A stretch of DNA of 11,950 bases from contig JBBQHM010000065.1 of NCBI GenBank assembly GCA_038323965.1, positions 1 to 11,950 on the forward strand, written 5' to 3'. The position numbers and the translations under genes were made by a program. Positions 1-7,544 of this stretch are shown one piece after another (position 1 is the stretch's first letter; each line of letters starts with the position of its first letter). Source of the stretch: JBBQHM01 sp038323965 (lineage in GTDB: Bacteria > Verrucomicrobiota > Verrucomicrobiia > Chthoniobacterales > UBA10450). The notes beneath the pieces are model-generated. The model saw only the letters and a program-made list of their open reading frames with translations. It did no database searches and had not been told where the DNA came from.

Positions 1-1
1 C

Positions 2-721
2 ACATTTCTTAGCGCTTACTTCTCTAAGTTGTCTGGAAGCGACTTCGTCCTCGATCCACCTCGAGACAAAGCGCGCGGAATCCCACGTGTCGTCTTCACG
101 CACGACCGATTCGAGAATCGCACCAAGGGAAGTTGGTGGGACAGACTACGAGGCAAATATCTGATCCCAGGCCATGAGCCGAGCTCCGCAAAAATCATCC
201 TTCTGGCCCGGGATCCGCTCGATACGATCGTCTCCTTCCACGCGCACCTGATCCATCGCGCACCTGATGCTCCGTCGGCCGTAAGACAAATGTCATTGGC
301 AGGACTGCTGGGCGATGCTCGATTCGGCATAGTCGCCATGGTCGAGGCGATGAATGAATGGATAAATGAATTGGGCGGGAGCGGGACGTTTGCACTTTTT
401 CGCTACGAAGATCTAAGCGAAGACCCGGTAACCGAGTTTCGGAGGGTTCTACAATTTCTTACCGTTGTTAAACTAGATGAGAATGCGTTTGCGCATGCGC
501 TGAGTTTCGCGGACTTCGATAACATGAAGAAACTGGAAGGCGCGGGCGCTTTTTCCTCTGAAATTTTGCAACCGGCAGACCGAAACGATCCAGAATCGTA
601 CAAGGTACGTCGTGGAAAAGTCGGAGGATTTCGCGATCATCTTTCCGGCGAAGATCTTCGCCTTGCTGATGCGGCGATCCGCAAACTGGATCCGCGGTTT
701 GGTTATCGCTCTTCGACATAA
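2..721 (+). CDS. Sulfotransferase family protein, 5'-truncated by window edge
   Basis: Cytosolic sulfotransferases move a sulfuryl group from PAPS to a hydroxyl or amine acceptor. The frame is open from base 2 with no stop, so the gene begins outside the window and the TTG at 29 need not be its start. About 239 residues are visible. The 3'-phosphate-binding segment is clear at bases 209-235 (residues RDPLDTIVS, following a hydrophobic strand), and the C-terminal PAPS-contacting region is seen at 608-643 (RRGKVGGFRDHLS, a variant of the RxGxxGxW/FKxxF pattern). A segment with FRYEDLSEDP lies between them, as usual for PF00685 proteins. The N-terminal PAPS loop (PKSGTTW type) is missing because it lies upstream. 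The acceptor cannot be predicted. The stop at 719-721 is in the same frame as the kinase that starts at 731. Confidence 0.85.
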   Translation, partial: TFLSAYFSKLSGSDFVLDPPRDKARGIPRVVFTHDRFENRTKGSWWDRLRGKYLIPGHEPSSAKIILLARDPLDTIVSFHAHLIHRAPDAPSAVRQMSLAGLLGDARFGIVAMVEAMNEWINELGGSGTFALFRYEDLSEDPVTEFRRVLQFLTVVKLDENAFAHALSFADFDNMKKLEGAGAFSSEILQPADRNDPESYKVRRGKVGGFRDHLSGEDLRLADAAIRKLDPRFGYRSST

Positions 722-730
722 CTCAGCGAT

Positions 731-2377
731 TTGGAAAAGAATAATATATCTCCCGCGAACGAATCCGCTGATCCCGTGGGTCGTCACGAAGCGCTCAATC
801 GCGCGATTCTCGACTCGGCGCTGGATTGCATTATCACGATGGACAGCCGCGGAATTGTGCAGGAATTCAACCCGGCTGCGCAGCGGGTGTTTGGATATAC
901 GCGCGAGGAAGCCGTCGGTCACGAGCTCGCCGAGTTGATCATCCCGGAGCCCCTACGTGCGCGACATCGCGCGGGACTCGCCAGGTATTTGCAGACTGGG
1001 GAAGGGCCTGTGCTGGGCAAGCGCATCGAGATCGGCGCACTGCATAAAAATGGCGGCGAATTTTTAGTCGAGCTGGCCATCACGGCGTTCGATCTGGGTG
1101 ACACGAAAATGTTCACCGCCTATCTGCGCGACATTACCGCGCGCGTCCGCGATGAGCGCCGCCGCTCCGCCCAGTACGCCGTCGCGGCACTTCTCGCGGG
1201 TTCGTTAACGTTAAGCGAAGCCGCCACAAAAATATTGGAGACAGTCGCCCACAGTGGAGAGTGGGCCTACGCCGGGATCTGGGTGGTGGAAGCTCAGACT
1301 GATCGACTGCTTTACCGCGGAAGCTGGCATGAGGCCGACGCAGCGTTGGAGCGTTTCTCACTAAGTTCGCACGCTCTCGAACTTCGACCGGGGGAAGGGA
1401 TGCCCGGACGTGTCTGGAGCTCGGCCAAGCCGCTTTGGATCCACGACATTACCCTGGAAAAAAGTTTCCCGCGCGCCAACGACGCTTCATCTGCCGGCCT
1501 GAAGGGCGCGTTTGCATTTCCCCTTTCCTGCGAAGGCACCGTCAATGGCGTTGTCGAATTATTCAGCCATACTTTCGCAGAACCTGATCCAGATTTGCTG
1601 GAAATGACCGATGCGCTGGGAAGTCAGATCGGGCTGTTTATTCAGAGACGACAGATCGCGAAAGAGCTTCAGCGGCAAAAAGAAAGGGCCGAAGCGGCGA
1701 ACGCGGCAAAAGATCGTTTTCTCGCAACACTCAGCCATGAATTGAGGACTCCGCTGACGCCCGTGCTCATGTGGGCAGGCGAAGTGGCGCGAACCGAAAG
1801 TATTCCATTCGACCTGCGAGAAGGATTGGAGATGGTCGCGCGCAACGTGCAGCTCGAGGCGCGATTGATCGATGATCTGCTGGATCTCACGCGCATCACC
1901 CACGGTAAACTTATCCTCGATCGCGAGCTTACGGATGCACACGATTTGCTCGCGCACGCCATCGAGTTCGTGAAGCCGGAGATCAAGGCGGGTGATTTAG
2001 AATTGTCGCTAGACCTTCAAGCCAAGGATCATCGTCTCAATGGCGATCCTGCCCGCCTACAGCAGGTTTTCTGGAACGTTTTGCGCAACGCTCGCAAATT
2101 CACCGCCAAAGGCGGCTCGATCTCAGTGCGCAGTCACAACGAAAAACCCGGATCGATCGTTTTCGAGATCGCGGACACGGGCGCTGGCATCCCACCGGAA
2201 CATCTCGAAAGCATCTTCGATGCGTTTTCGCAGTTGGAGTCGCGGCCTGAAGGTTTGGGACTCGGTCTGGCCATCAGCAAGGCAATCGTAGAACGACACG
2301 GAGGCAGCGTCATCGCACGCAGCGAAGGCTTAGGAACCGGCGCGACTTTCACGATTTCGCTGCCCCTCGGTCTATAA
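731..2377 (+). CDS. PAS-GAF sensor histidine kinase (orphan, soluble)
   Basis: This 548-residue kinase has, in order, a PAS domain (about residues 20-140, with FNPAAQRVFGYTREE and a closing YLRDIT), a GAF domain (about 150-310), a short coiled coil, a HisKA domain and a HATPase_c domain. The phospho-accepting histidine is H336 in SHELRTPL. The ATP-binding part shows the N box (N453 in FWNVLRNARKF), the G1 box (D482 in DTGAGIP), the F box (IFDAFSQLE) and the G2 box (GLGLGLAISKAI). No membrane segment is seen, so it likely senses a cytoplasmic signal, which is not identifiable. There is no receiver domain at the C-terminus and no response regulator in the window. The start is uncertain: TTG at 731 is the first candidate after the upstream stop, GTG at 776 also precedes the PAS domain, and neither has a Shine-Dalgarno motif. 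The gene follows the sulfotransferase by 9 bases and may be co-transcribed with it. Confidence 0.9.
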   Translation: MEKNNISPANESADPVGRHEALNRAILDSALDCIITMDSRGIVQEFNPAAQRVFGYTREEAVGHELAELIIPEPLRARHRAGLARYLQTGEGPVLGKRIEIGALHKNGGEFLVELAITAFDLGDTKMFTAYLRDITARVRDERRRSAQYAVAALLAGSLTLSEAATKILETVAHSGEWAYAGIWVVEAQTDRLLYRGSWHEADAALERFSLSSHALELRPGEGMPGRVWSSAKPLWIHDITLEKSFPRANDASSAGLKGAFAFPLSCEGTVNGVVELFSHTFAEPDPDLLEMTDALGSQIGLFIQRRQIAKELQRQKERAEAANAAKDRFLATLSHELRTPLTPVLMWAGEVARTESIPFDLREGLEMVARNVQLEARLIDDLLDLTRITHGKLILDRELTDAHDLLAHAIEFVKPEIKAGDLELSLDLQAKDHRLNGDPARLQQVFWNVLRNARKFTAKGGSISVRSHNEKPGSIVFEIADTGAGIPPEHLESIFDAFSQLESRPEGLGLGLAISKAIVERHGGSVIARSEGLGTGATFTISLPLGL

Positions 2378-2393
2378 GGCAACTCAGCCGATT

Positions 2394-2483
2394 CTAATGT
2401 TTACTTGCGCGGTAGCGATCGAGAATTTTCGCGATGGCGTTTCGAACATCGAAATCAGCATGCGCAGCCCGCAATGTGGCCAT
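2394..2483 (-). other. Possible 29-codon ORF in the kinase-transporter gap
   Basis: The 192-base gap between the kinase and the transporter operon (2378-2569) holds no clear promoter or hairpin terminator that I can see. On the minus strand an ATG at 2483 opens a 29-codon frame ending with TAG at 2394-2396. Its end, ADFDVRNAIAKILDRYRAS, reads like a charged amphipathic helix. There is no ribosome binding site, and the same frame has a stop (2529-2531) a short way upstream, so it could equally be a gene remnant or chance. I recognise no family. Confidence 0.15.
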
Positions 2484-2569
2484 CACGACGCTTTTACAGA
2501 ACGACCCAGCGCTGCGACCAGGACGCGCTCACGACGCTCGGCGCGCCTTTTTTCTAACTAACGACAACT

Positions 2570-3547
2570 ATGCAATTCCGCTTTATGAACAGAATAATAC
2601 TCACGGTCGCGATCGCGGCCCTCGCTGGATCAAGCGTGCAGGCCGGGGACAAACTCATCCTGCGTTTCGGGCATTTCCCAAACATTACTCATGCGCAGGG
2701 CGTCATCGCGCACGCCATGTCGCGGCAGGGCAAAGGATGGTTCGAAGAGAGACTCGGATCGAACATAGAAATTCAATGGTTCACCTACAACGCTGGGCCT
2801 TCGGCGATGGAAGCGATTTTCGCCGGTTCGATCGACGTGACCTACGTCGGTCAGGGGCCCGCGCTCAACGCTCATTTCAAATCGAATGGCGAAGAAATTC
2901 GCGTGATTTCCGGCGCCGCCAACGGTGGTGCCGCGCTGGTGGTGAAGAATGATTCGCCCATCAAATCGGCGGCGGATTTCCGCGGTAAGAAAATCGCAAC
3001 GCCGCAGATGGGAAACACGCAGGACATCTCATGTCGTGCCTGGTTGAAGGCGAACGGATTCAAGGTCACGCAAACCGGCGGCGATGTGATGGTGGTGCCG
3101 ACGGCGAATCCGGATCAGCTTCCTCTCTTCCAAAACGGCGGGGTAGATGGTGTTTGGACCGTCGAGCCGTGGGTGACTCGACTTGAGAAGGATGCGAATG
3201 CGCGCGCGTTTCTCGAGGACAAGGAGGTCATCACGACGTGGCTCGTCTCCAGCGCGAAGTTTCTCAAGGAACAGCGGGAGCTCGCAAAGAAAATAGCGGC
3301 GGCAAATGCCGAGCTGACCCAATGGATTTCAGACCACGAGGCGGAAGCACAAGCCATGGTGATCACGGAATTGAAGGCGGAAACGAAGACGGACTTCGCG
3401 CCCGATGCGGTGAAACAGGCGTGGAAGCGGATCAAGTTCACGACCGATGTGCCGGCAAATCTTGTCACAAAAGCGGCGCAGGATGGGAAAGACGCGGGAT
3501 TCCTCAAAGGCGGAACGGACACGTCCAGACTCATCGAAAAATTCTGA
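2570..3547 (+). CDS. ABC transporter periplasmic substrate-binding protein, SsuA/TauA/NMT1 type
   Basis: This is the solute receptor of the nitrate/sulfonate/taurine-type importer encoded by the next two genes; it would work in the periplasm. It is 325 residues from ATG 2570. A second ATG at 2585 (residue 6) gives a standard signal peptide, MNRIILTVAIAALAGSSVQA, cut before GDK, and may be the real start. The mature protein begins with a strand and FGHFPNITHAQG, typical of the family. It continues with a segment of the AIFAGSIDVTYVGQGPALNA type and then SAADFRGKKIATPQMGNTQD, the usual lobe-1 and hinge signatures of NMT1/SsuA-like proteins (PF09084/PF13379). There is no lipobox cysteine, so it should be soluble. 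The true ligand (alkanesulfonate, taurine, nitrate or another small anion, or a pyrimidine) cannot be told from sequence alone. Its TGA overlaps the ATPase ATG by one base. Confidence 0.88.
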   Translation: MQFRFMNRIILTVAIAALAGSSVQAGDKLILRFGHFPNITHAQGVIAHAMSRQGKGWFEERLGSNIEIQWFTYNAGPSAMEAIFAGSIDVTYVGQGPALNAHFKSNGEEIRVISGAANGGAALVVKNDSPIKSAADFRGKKIATPQMGNTQDISCRAWLKANGFKVTQTGGDVMVVPTANPDQLPLFQNGGVDGVWTVEPWVTRLEKDANARAFLEDKEVITTWLVSSAKFLKEQRELAKKIAAANAELTQWISDHEAEAQAMVITELKAETKTDFAPDAVKQAWKRIKFTTDVPANLVTKAAQDGKDAGFLKGGTDTSRLIEKF

Positions 3548-4383
3548 TGCGCCGTCATGCCTTGCCGCGCTCGACTGCGAGCGAAGAACTCGAGGTCATC
3601 GCGCCATCCAAGCTCGCGATCGAGAATGTCTCGAAGAGTTTTCAGACCTCCGCCGGTGAAGTGCTGGCGCTTGACCGGGTCAGCCTGAGCGTGGCGGAAG
3701 GCGAGTTCGTTTGCCTGGTTGGAGCGAGCGGCTGCGGGAAATCGACCTTACTCAATATCATCGCGGGACTGGAAAAACCCGACAGCGGCGACGTGCTCGC
3801 TGATGGTAAAATCGTGACTGGTCCCGGACGCGAACGGCTCGTGATGTTTCAGGAGTCTGCGCTGTTCCCATGGCTCGATGTGTTCAGCAACGTGCTTTTT
3901 GGACTCCGACTAAAGCCGAACCTGAGCAACAAGGACCGGCATGATGTCGCAAAATATTACCTGGAACTGGTAGGCCTCAGTCGATTCGAGCATGCGAATA
4001 TCCACGAGCTTTCCGGCGGGATGAAACAACGCGTTGCACTTGCTCGTGCGCTGGCGCCGAATCCGCGAGTCCTATTGATGGACGAACCGTTTGCCGCCCT
4101 CGACGCGCTGACACGCGAACAGCTTTACGGCGACATTCAGGAGATTTGGAAATCGCGGCGCAAGACGATCGTGTTCGTGACGCATAACGTTCGCGAAGCT
4201 GTTTGCCTCGGCGATCGCGTGGTGCTTTTCTCGCCGCATCCCGGACGGATTCGCGAGGAGTTCGCGATCGAGCTGGAACGTCCGCGCGACATTAACAGCG
4301 TGGATCTCGCAGCTTACTCGAGCCGCATAACGAAGGCGTTGAAAAGCCTCGGTCAGACCGAGGCAGCCCCGGTCGCGCGATGA
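3547..4383 (+). CDS. ABC transporter ATP-binding protein, SsuB/TauB/NrtD type
   Basis: This 278-residue cytoplasmic ATPase powers the importer. It shows the Walker A loop (GASGCGKST, residues 59-67), the Q loop (Q102 in MFQESALFPWLDV), the signature LSGGMKQR (155-162), Walker B with catalytic glutamate (VLLMDE, 175-180), the D loop (AALDALTRE) and the switch histidine H213 (FVTHNVREAV). The FQESALFPW and FVTHNVREA segments are typical of the nitrate/sulfonate/taurine subfamily. The frame is open further upstream to 3238, but I chose ATG 3547 because it overlaps the receptor stop (TGATG) and puts the first ABC strand about 23 residues in. The upstream extension would lie wholly inside the receptor gene in another frame. 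The stop overlaps the permease start by 4 bases (ATGA). Confidence 0.93.
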   Translation: MRRHALPRSTASEELEVIAPSKLAIENVSKSFQTSAGEVLALDRVSLSVAEGEFVCLVGASGCGKSTLLNIIAGLEKPDSGDVLADGKIVTGPGRERLVMFQESALFPWLDVFSNVLFGLRLKPNLSNKDRHDVAKYYLELVGLSRFEHANIHELSGGMKQRVALARALAPNPRVLLMDEPFAALDALTREQLYGDIQEIWKSRRKTIVFVTHNVREAVCLGDRVVLFSPHPGRIREEFAIELERPRDINSVDLAAYSSRITKALKSLGQTEAAPVAR

Positions 4384-5147
4384 AACGGCTCATTCTATCG
4401 ATTTTATTTTTTGCGGCACTGCTCGCGTTGTGGCAGTGGGCGTTTCTGGCGAAACTTTGGTCGCCGGTTTTATTGCCGTCGCCCGCCCAGGTTTTCGACT
4501 ATCTCCGCGGAGCTGCCAGCGACGGAACGCTTTTTGGCGCCACCGTCATCACGATGCGACGACTCGTGCTCGGTTATCTGGCGGGAATCCTCGGCGGCAT
4601 TCCACTCGGATTGCTCACCGCGCGCTGGACTATTTTGCACGACACCATTGGAACGCTCGCTCTGGGTTTACAGACGCTGCCGAGTGTCTGCTGGGTGCCA
4701 CTCGCGCTGCTTTGGTTCGGTCAGAGTGAAGCCGCGATGTTGTTCGTCGTGGTGATGGGAACACTCTGGTCAGTCGTGATCGCGACAGATACTGGCGTGC
4801 GAAATGTGCCGCCAATTTACCGGCGCGCTGCGATGACGATGGGCTCCAAACGTTTGCATATGTGGCTGAAGGTGATTCTTCCGTCAGCGCTGCCATTTAT
4901 CGTTAGCGGAATGAAGCAGGGCTGGGCGTTTGCGTGGCGATCGCTCATGGCCGCGGAGATTTTCGTTACGATCCTGACCGGATTCGGACTTGGCCAACTG
5001 CTGCATTTCGGCCGCGAACAACAAGCCATGGAACAGGTGATCGGCATCATGATCGTCATCGTCGTGATCGGTTTACTGGCAGATAAGATATTCTTTTCGC
5101 CGGTCGAGCGTTTTCTGCATCGTCGCTGGGGGACGAGCCGCGGATGA
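4380..5147 (+). CDS. ABC transporter permease, SsuC/TauC type
   Basis: This 255-residue inner-membrane protein forms the channel, presumably as a homodimer, since only one permease gene is present. Several hydrophobic segments are visible (about residues 5-25, 64-86, 95-113, 118-137, 172-200 and 217-236). The cytoplasmic coupling loop that docks on the ATPase is at about 149-170, with RAAMTMGSKRLHMWLKVILP matching the EAA-loop pattern (EAAxxxGx..xxxxxLP). LPSPAQVF near the N-terminus and LQTLPSVCWVPLALLWFG are family signatures (BPD_transp_1, PF00528). The ATG overlaps the ATPase stop and its own TGA overlaps the HPr start, both by 4 bases, so the expression of these genes is probably coupled. 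Confidence 0.92.
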   Translation: MKRLILSILFFAALLALWQWAFLAKLWSPVLLPSPAQVFDYLRGAASDGTLFGATVITMRRLVLGYLAGILGGIPLGLLTARWTILHDTIGTLALGLQTLPSVCWVPLALLWFGQSEAAMLFVVVMGTLWSVVIATDTGVRNVPPIYRRAAMTMGSKRLHMWLKVILPSALPFIVSGMKQGWAFAWRSLMAAEIFVTILTGFGLGQLLHFGREQQAMEQVIGIMIVIVVIGLLADKIFFSPVERFLHRRWGTSRG

Positions 5148-5440
5148 GTCTCTGGAAGCGTAAACCGTCGATAACGGTGACGCGTGAAGTCATCATCCAG
5201 AATGAACTCGGACTTCATGCGCGACCAGCGGCGCAGTTTGTCCGGAAGGCGAATGGCTTTCGTGCCGAAGTATGGATTGTCCGTGACGAGGAGCGTTTTT
5301 CCGGGGCCAGCCTGATCGACGTGCTTCGCGCGAATGTCGAATGCGGCGCGAAGATCATCCTGGAAGCTCACGGCCCGGACGCCGAATCGGCAATTAACGC
5401 GCTCGAGAAAACGCTTCTCGAGTTTATCGACGAAGATTAG
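5144..5440 (+). CDS. HPr family phosphocarrier protein
   Basis: This small cytoplasmic protein of 98 residues matches HPr, the histidine phosphocarrier of the phosphotransferase system. The active-site loop is NELGLHARPAAQFV, with phosphorylatable H25 and the usual Arg two residues later. Ser56 sits exactly 31 residues after the histidine, the same spacing as His15 to Ser46 in classical HPr, so the HprK target position is kept. The residues around it (GASLIDVLRANV) differ from the common KSIMGLM. The C-terminal half (GAKIILEAHGPDAESAINAL) follows the HPr pattern. There is an N-terminal extension of about ten residues (SLWKRKPSIT). It starts in a 4-base overlap with the permease, so it belongs to the transporter operon. 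No enzyme I, EIIA or HprK gene is in the window. Its stop (TAG 5438-5440) overlaps the stop of the convergent DUF1460 gene. Confidence 0.9.
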   Translation: MSLWKRKPSITVTREVIIQNELGLHARPAAQFVRKANGFRAEVWIVRDEERFSGASLIDVLRANVECGAKIILEAHGPDAESAINALEKTLLEFIDED

Positions 5441-6321
5441 CGCGTCGGTCGCGCGACGAGAATGCCGGTGTCGGCGCCGTATCGATACAAGTAACCGGAG
5501 AGTCGCGTATCGACCACGACCTTCCCGTAATTCCGCGGCGATGACGCGTGCATAAAGTGCAAGCCGTCAGCCTTGCGAATTGCCAGCCCGACGTGAGATG
5601 TCGAGCGCATCGATCCTCCGTCGCGCGACACGATCCCAATGATGTCGCCGCTGCGCAGCTGCGATTCGATCGACGACACTTTGCTTTTCGGGATCTCGTA
5701 CAACGGCCGCGACGAGACTCGCGATTCCATCTGCCGAATCGGCCCAAGCAAGGAGCGGTTGTGCGACAGGTACCGGTAATTTTTCCAGCCGACAGTCATC
5801 TCACGAGCCGCGTGCGGAACGCTCACGCCGCCAAGTCGCCGGGTAAGGTCTTCGACGTTGCCGCGGCGATCGTTATCGTAGAGCCAATCTTCCAGGTAAT
5901 GGAGTCGCGATAAATAATCGCCCGTGCACTCTCCACCGCGATACCGATCAAACTCGATCCAGTGCAACATGCGTTCCGATGTCCAATTCGCTTCGGGCTC
6001 ATCCAGCATTCGCGCGAACGCCAGCGCGCTTTCGAAAAACGTCCAGCAGTCGAGGCCATTGAAATTTACAGATGGTGACTCAACCCGGTTATCGATTTCG
6101 AGCGTGTAGGACTTGTAGCGGGTGCCGGTCATTGCTTCGCCCACTGCAGCCGTGCGCTCGCCGATGGAGAGAGCTTTCCAATTTTCCGCGCGCGCGCGCG
6201 TCACGAGCTGTTCGAATTTATCGCGCCCTCTAAAGACGGTGCCCATCGGCAACGTCACCGCGGCGGTCGCGAACTGCATTCCGATTGCGAAGAAAATTCC
6301 AACGAAAGTAAAAGAGCGCAT
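5437..6321 (-). CDS. Exported DUF1460 (N-acetylmuramoyl-L-alanine amidase-like) protein
   Basis: This 294-residue protein has an N-terminal signal peptide (hydrophobic stretch MRSFTFVGIFFAIGMQFATA, cut near AVTLP), so it should act in the envelope. The body fits DUF1460 (PF07313), a papain-like NlpC/P60-related fold. It has a probable nucleophile C92 in GLDCWTFFE, a second conserved patch with H243 in TSHVGLAI preceded by QLRSGDIIGI, and FMHASS (H258). Proteins of this family are linked to peptidoglycan recycling or turnover; the exact bond cut here is inference. It lies 45 bases after the TPM gene on the same strand and is probably co-transcribed. No Shine-Dalgarno motif precedes the ATG. 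Its stop overlaps the HPr stop, leaving no room for a terminator. A (CG)6 tract at about 6187-6198 lies inside the gene. Confidence 0.85.
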   Translation of the reverse strand: MRSFTFVGIFFAIGMQFATAAVTLPMGTVFRGRDKFEQLVTRARAENWKALSIGERTAAVGEAMTGTRYKSYTLEIDNRVESPSVNFNGLDCWTFFESALAFARMLDEPEANWTSERMLHWIEFDRYRGGECTGDYLSRLHYLEDWLYDNDRRGNVEDLTRRLGGVSVPHAAREMTVGWKNYRYLSHNRSLLGPIRQMESRVSSRPLYEIPKSKVSSIESQLRSGDIIGIVSRDGGSMRSTSHVGLAIRKADGLHFMHASSPRNYGKVVVDTRLSGYLYRYGADTGILVARPTR

Positions 6322-6366
6322 GCGTGCTATGACTTTCGTTCTAAACCGCGCGGCGGCAAGAGGTCG

Positions 6367-7521
6367 TCAGCGTGCCGGCCAGACCACGGTCGCGCCCGCA
6401 CCGCCGAAATGCCCGAGTCCGCCGACCATGACGCTCATGCCGATGAGCAACAAAAGCACAAACGTCAGCACGCGCATGGCGCCGAAAATTCCGAGGATCA
6501 TATCGACTCCCTCCACATCACGACCCAGGGCGCCAAACACCGGCGGTGGGCGTCGCAGGAATTCGCGCAACCCGAATTCCTTGCGCAGTTCGAGACGATT
6601 CAGATTGCGCAAGGTCGGGCTTCGCCAAAGTCGCCATGGCAATAACAAAAATGCGGGCAGCGACTCGATCAACGGCACCAGGCCTGCGATCAAAATTCCG
6701 GCGAACACCGAACCGAACACGCACATCGCGACCCGGCCATTCGTGCTCTCGGACAAAAACCGCGCCCATAAAATTCGCGCGATCCGCGGAAGTTCGCGCG
6801 CGCCGCTCACCATGTAACGCCAGAGCGAAGGGCCGCGTCTTGATGCCGTATCGTCGACGGATTTTAAGTCGGCAAGAATCGCCTCTACCCCGGCATCAAA
6901 GCCCCCTTCGTAATCTCCTCGTGCGAACAAAGGCGCGACCAGGTTTGCCAGAATGCGACGGGATTCGAGATCCGTCAGCGTTCCTTCCAGTCCATACGCA
7001 ACTTCGAGTCGCATGGTGCGTTCATCGCGGAACACAAAGAGAATAAGACCGTTATTGACGCCGGCCTGTCCGATTTTCCATGAGTTCGCCGCCCGCGAGG
7101 TGAACTCATCAACCGAACCGTCGGGCGAACGCGGATAGATCACGGTTACGAATTGGGCCTGGCGCGAAATCTGGACCCAGAAATCTTTTCCGGCCGCAAA
7201 CTGCGGCGATACCATTCCCGCGTAGTCATTAAAGAAATGAAGCGGAGCCGGTGGCGGCGGCTTGTCGAGCTGCCTGGGAGTCAACAGCGCGTAGAGAAGG
7301 CCAGCGACCACCAGGATCGCTACGCCCCAGCAAAATGTTTTGAGCGCACGACGGCGTTGCGCGTGTACTGGTGAGAGATCGGACGAGACGACGGCGGGTT
7401 TCGCGACGCTGGTTTGAGGACGGGCTTTTCTTCTGGGCGTCACTCGAATCGAGAGCGTGCTGGGGGAGTAATGGCGGCGGCAAGCAAAACCGGACGAACG
7501 GAAATCACGTGCAGCTATCAA
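6367..7521 (-). CDS. TPM-domain membrane protein (YgcG/TLP18.3/Psb32-like)
   Basis: The frame is up to 384 residues. After a basic N-terminal tail there is one membrane segment (about residues 62-81). A TPM domain (PF04536) follows at about 95-220, with FFNDYAGMVSPQF, then NNGLILFVFRDERTMRLEVAYGLEG and FARGDYEGGFDAGVEAIL. Two more hydrophobic stretches are at about 265-295 and 341-368, and a Gly-rich end (GGLGHFGGAGAT) resembles the usual YgcG tail. TPM proteins are envelope or thylakoid proteins of poorly defined role; some have weak phosphatase activity or help assemble complexes. The start is uncertain: TTG at 7521 gives the longest frame, while GTG at 7443 (residue 27) leaves about 100 bases before the divergent rarA-like gene and would keep all domains. 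Neither has a clear ribosome binding site. It is the first gene of a likely two-gene unit with the DUF1460 gene. Confidence 0.82.
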   Translation of the reverse strand: MIAARDFRSSGFACRRHYSPSTLSIRVTPRRKARPQTSVAKPAVVSSDLSPVHAQRRRALKTFCWGVAILVVAGLLYALLTPRQLDKPPPPAPLHFFNDYAGMVSPQFAAGKDFWVQISRQAQFVTVIYPRSPDGSVDEFTSRAANSWKIGQAGVNNGLILFVFRDERTMRLEVAYGLEGTLTDLESRRILANLVAPLFARGDYEGGFDAGVEAILADLKSVDDTASRRGPSLWRYMVSGARELPRIARILWARFLSESTNGRVAMCVFGSVFAGILIAGLVPLIESLPAFLLLPWRLWRSPTLRNLNRLELRKEFGLREFLRRPPPVFGALGRDVEGVDMILGIFGAMRVLTFVLLLLIGMSVMVGGLGHFGGAGATVVWPAR

Positions 7522-7544
7522 AGTGGAGTCTTAACTTACCGCGC

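Noticed and set aside
2434..2952. 172-codon plus-strand frame that starts before and runs into the receptor gene
   Set aside because: It overlaps the well-supported substrate-binding gene in another frame, and its product is Arg-rich low-quality sequence typical of shadow frames.
3238..3546. Extended N-terminus of the ATPase
   Set aside because: It would lie wholly inside the receptor gene in another frame; ATG 3547 overlaps the receptor stop and gives the normal family length.
6187..6198. Alternating CG tract, possible Z-DNA or regulatory site
   Set aside because: It is short, lies inside a coding region and encodes ordinary Ala/Arg codons in GC-rich DNA.
6122..6817. 231-codon plus-strand frame across the DUF1460 and TPM genes
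   Set aside because: It is antisense to two recognisable genes and spans the gap between them; the composition (Arg, Pro, Ser, Asn) is that of a shadow frame.
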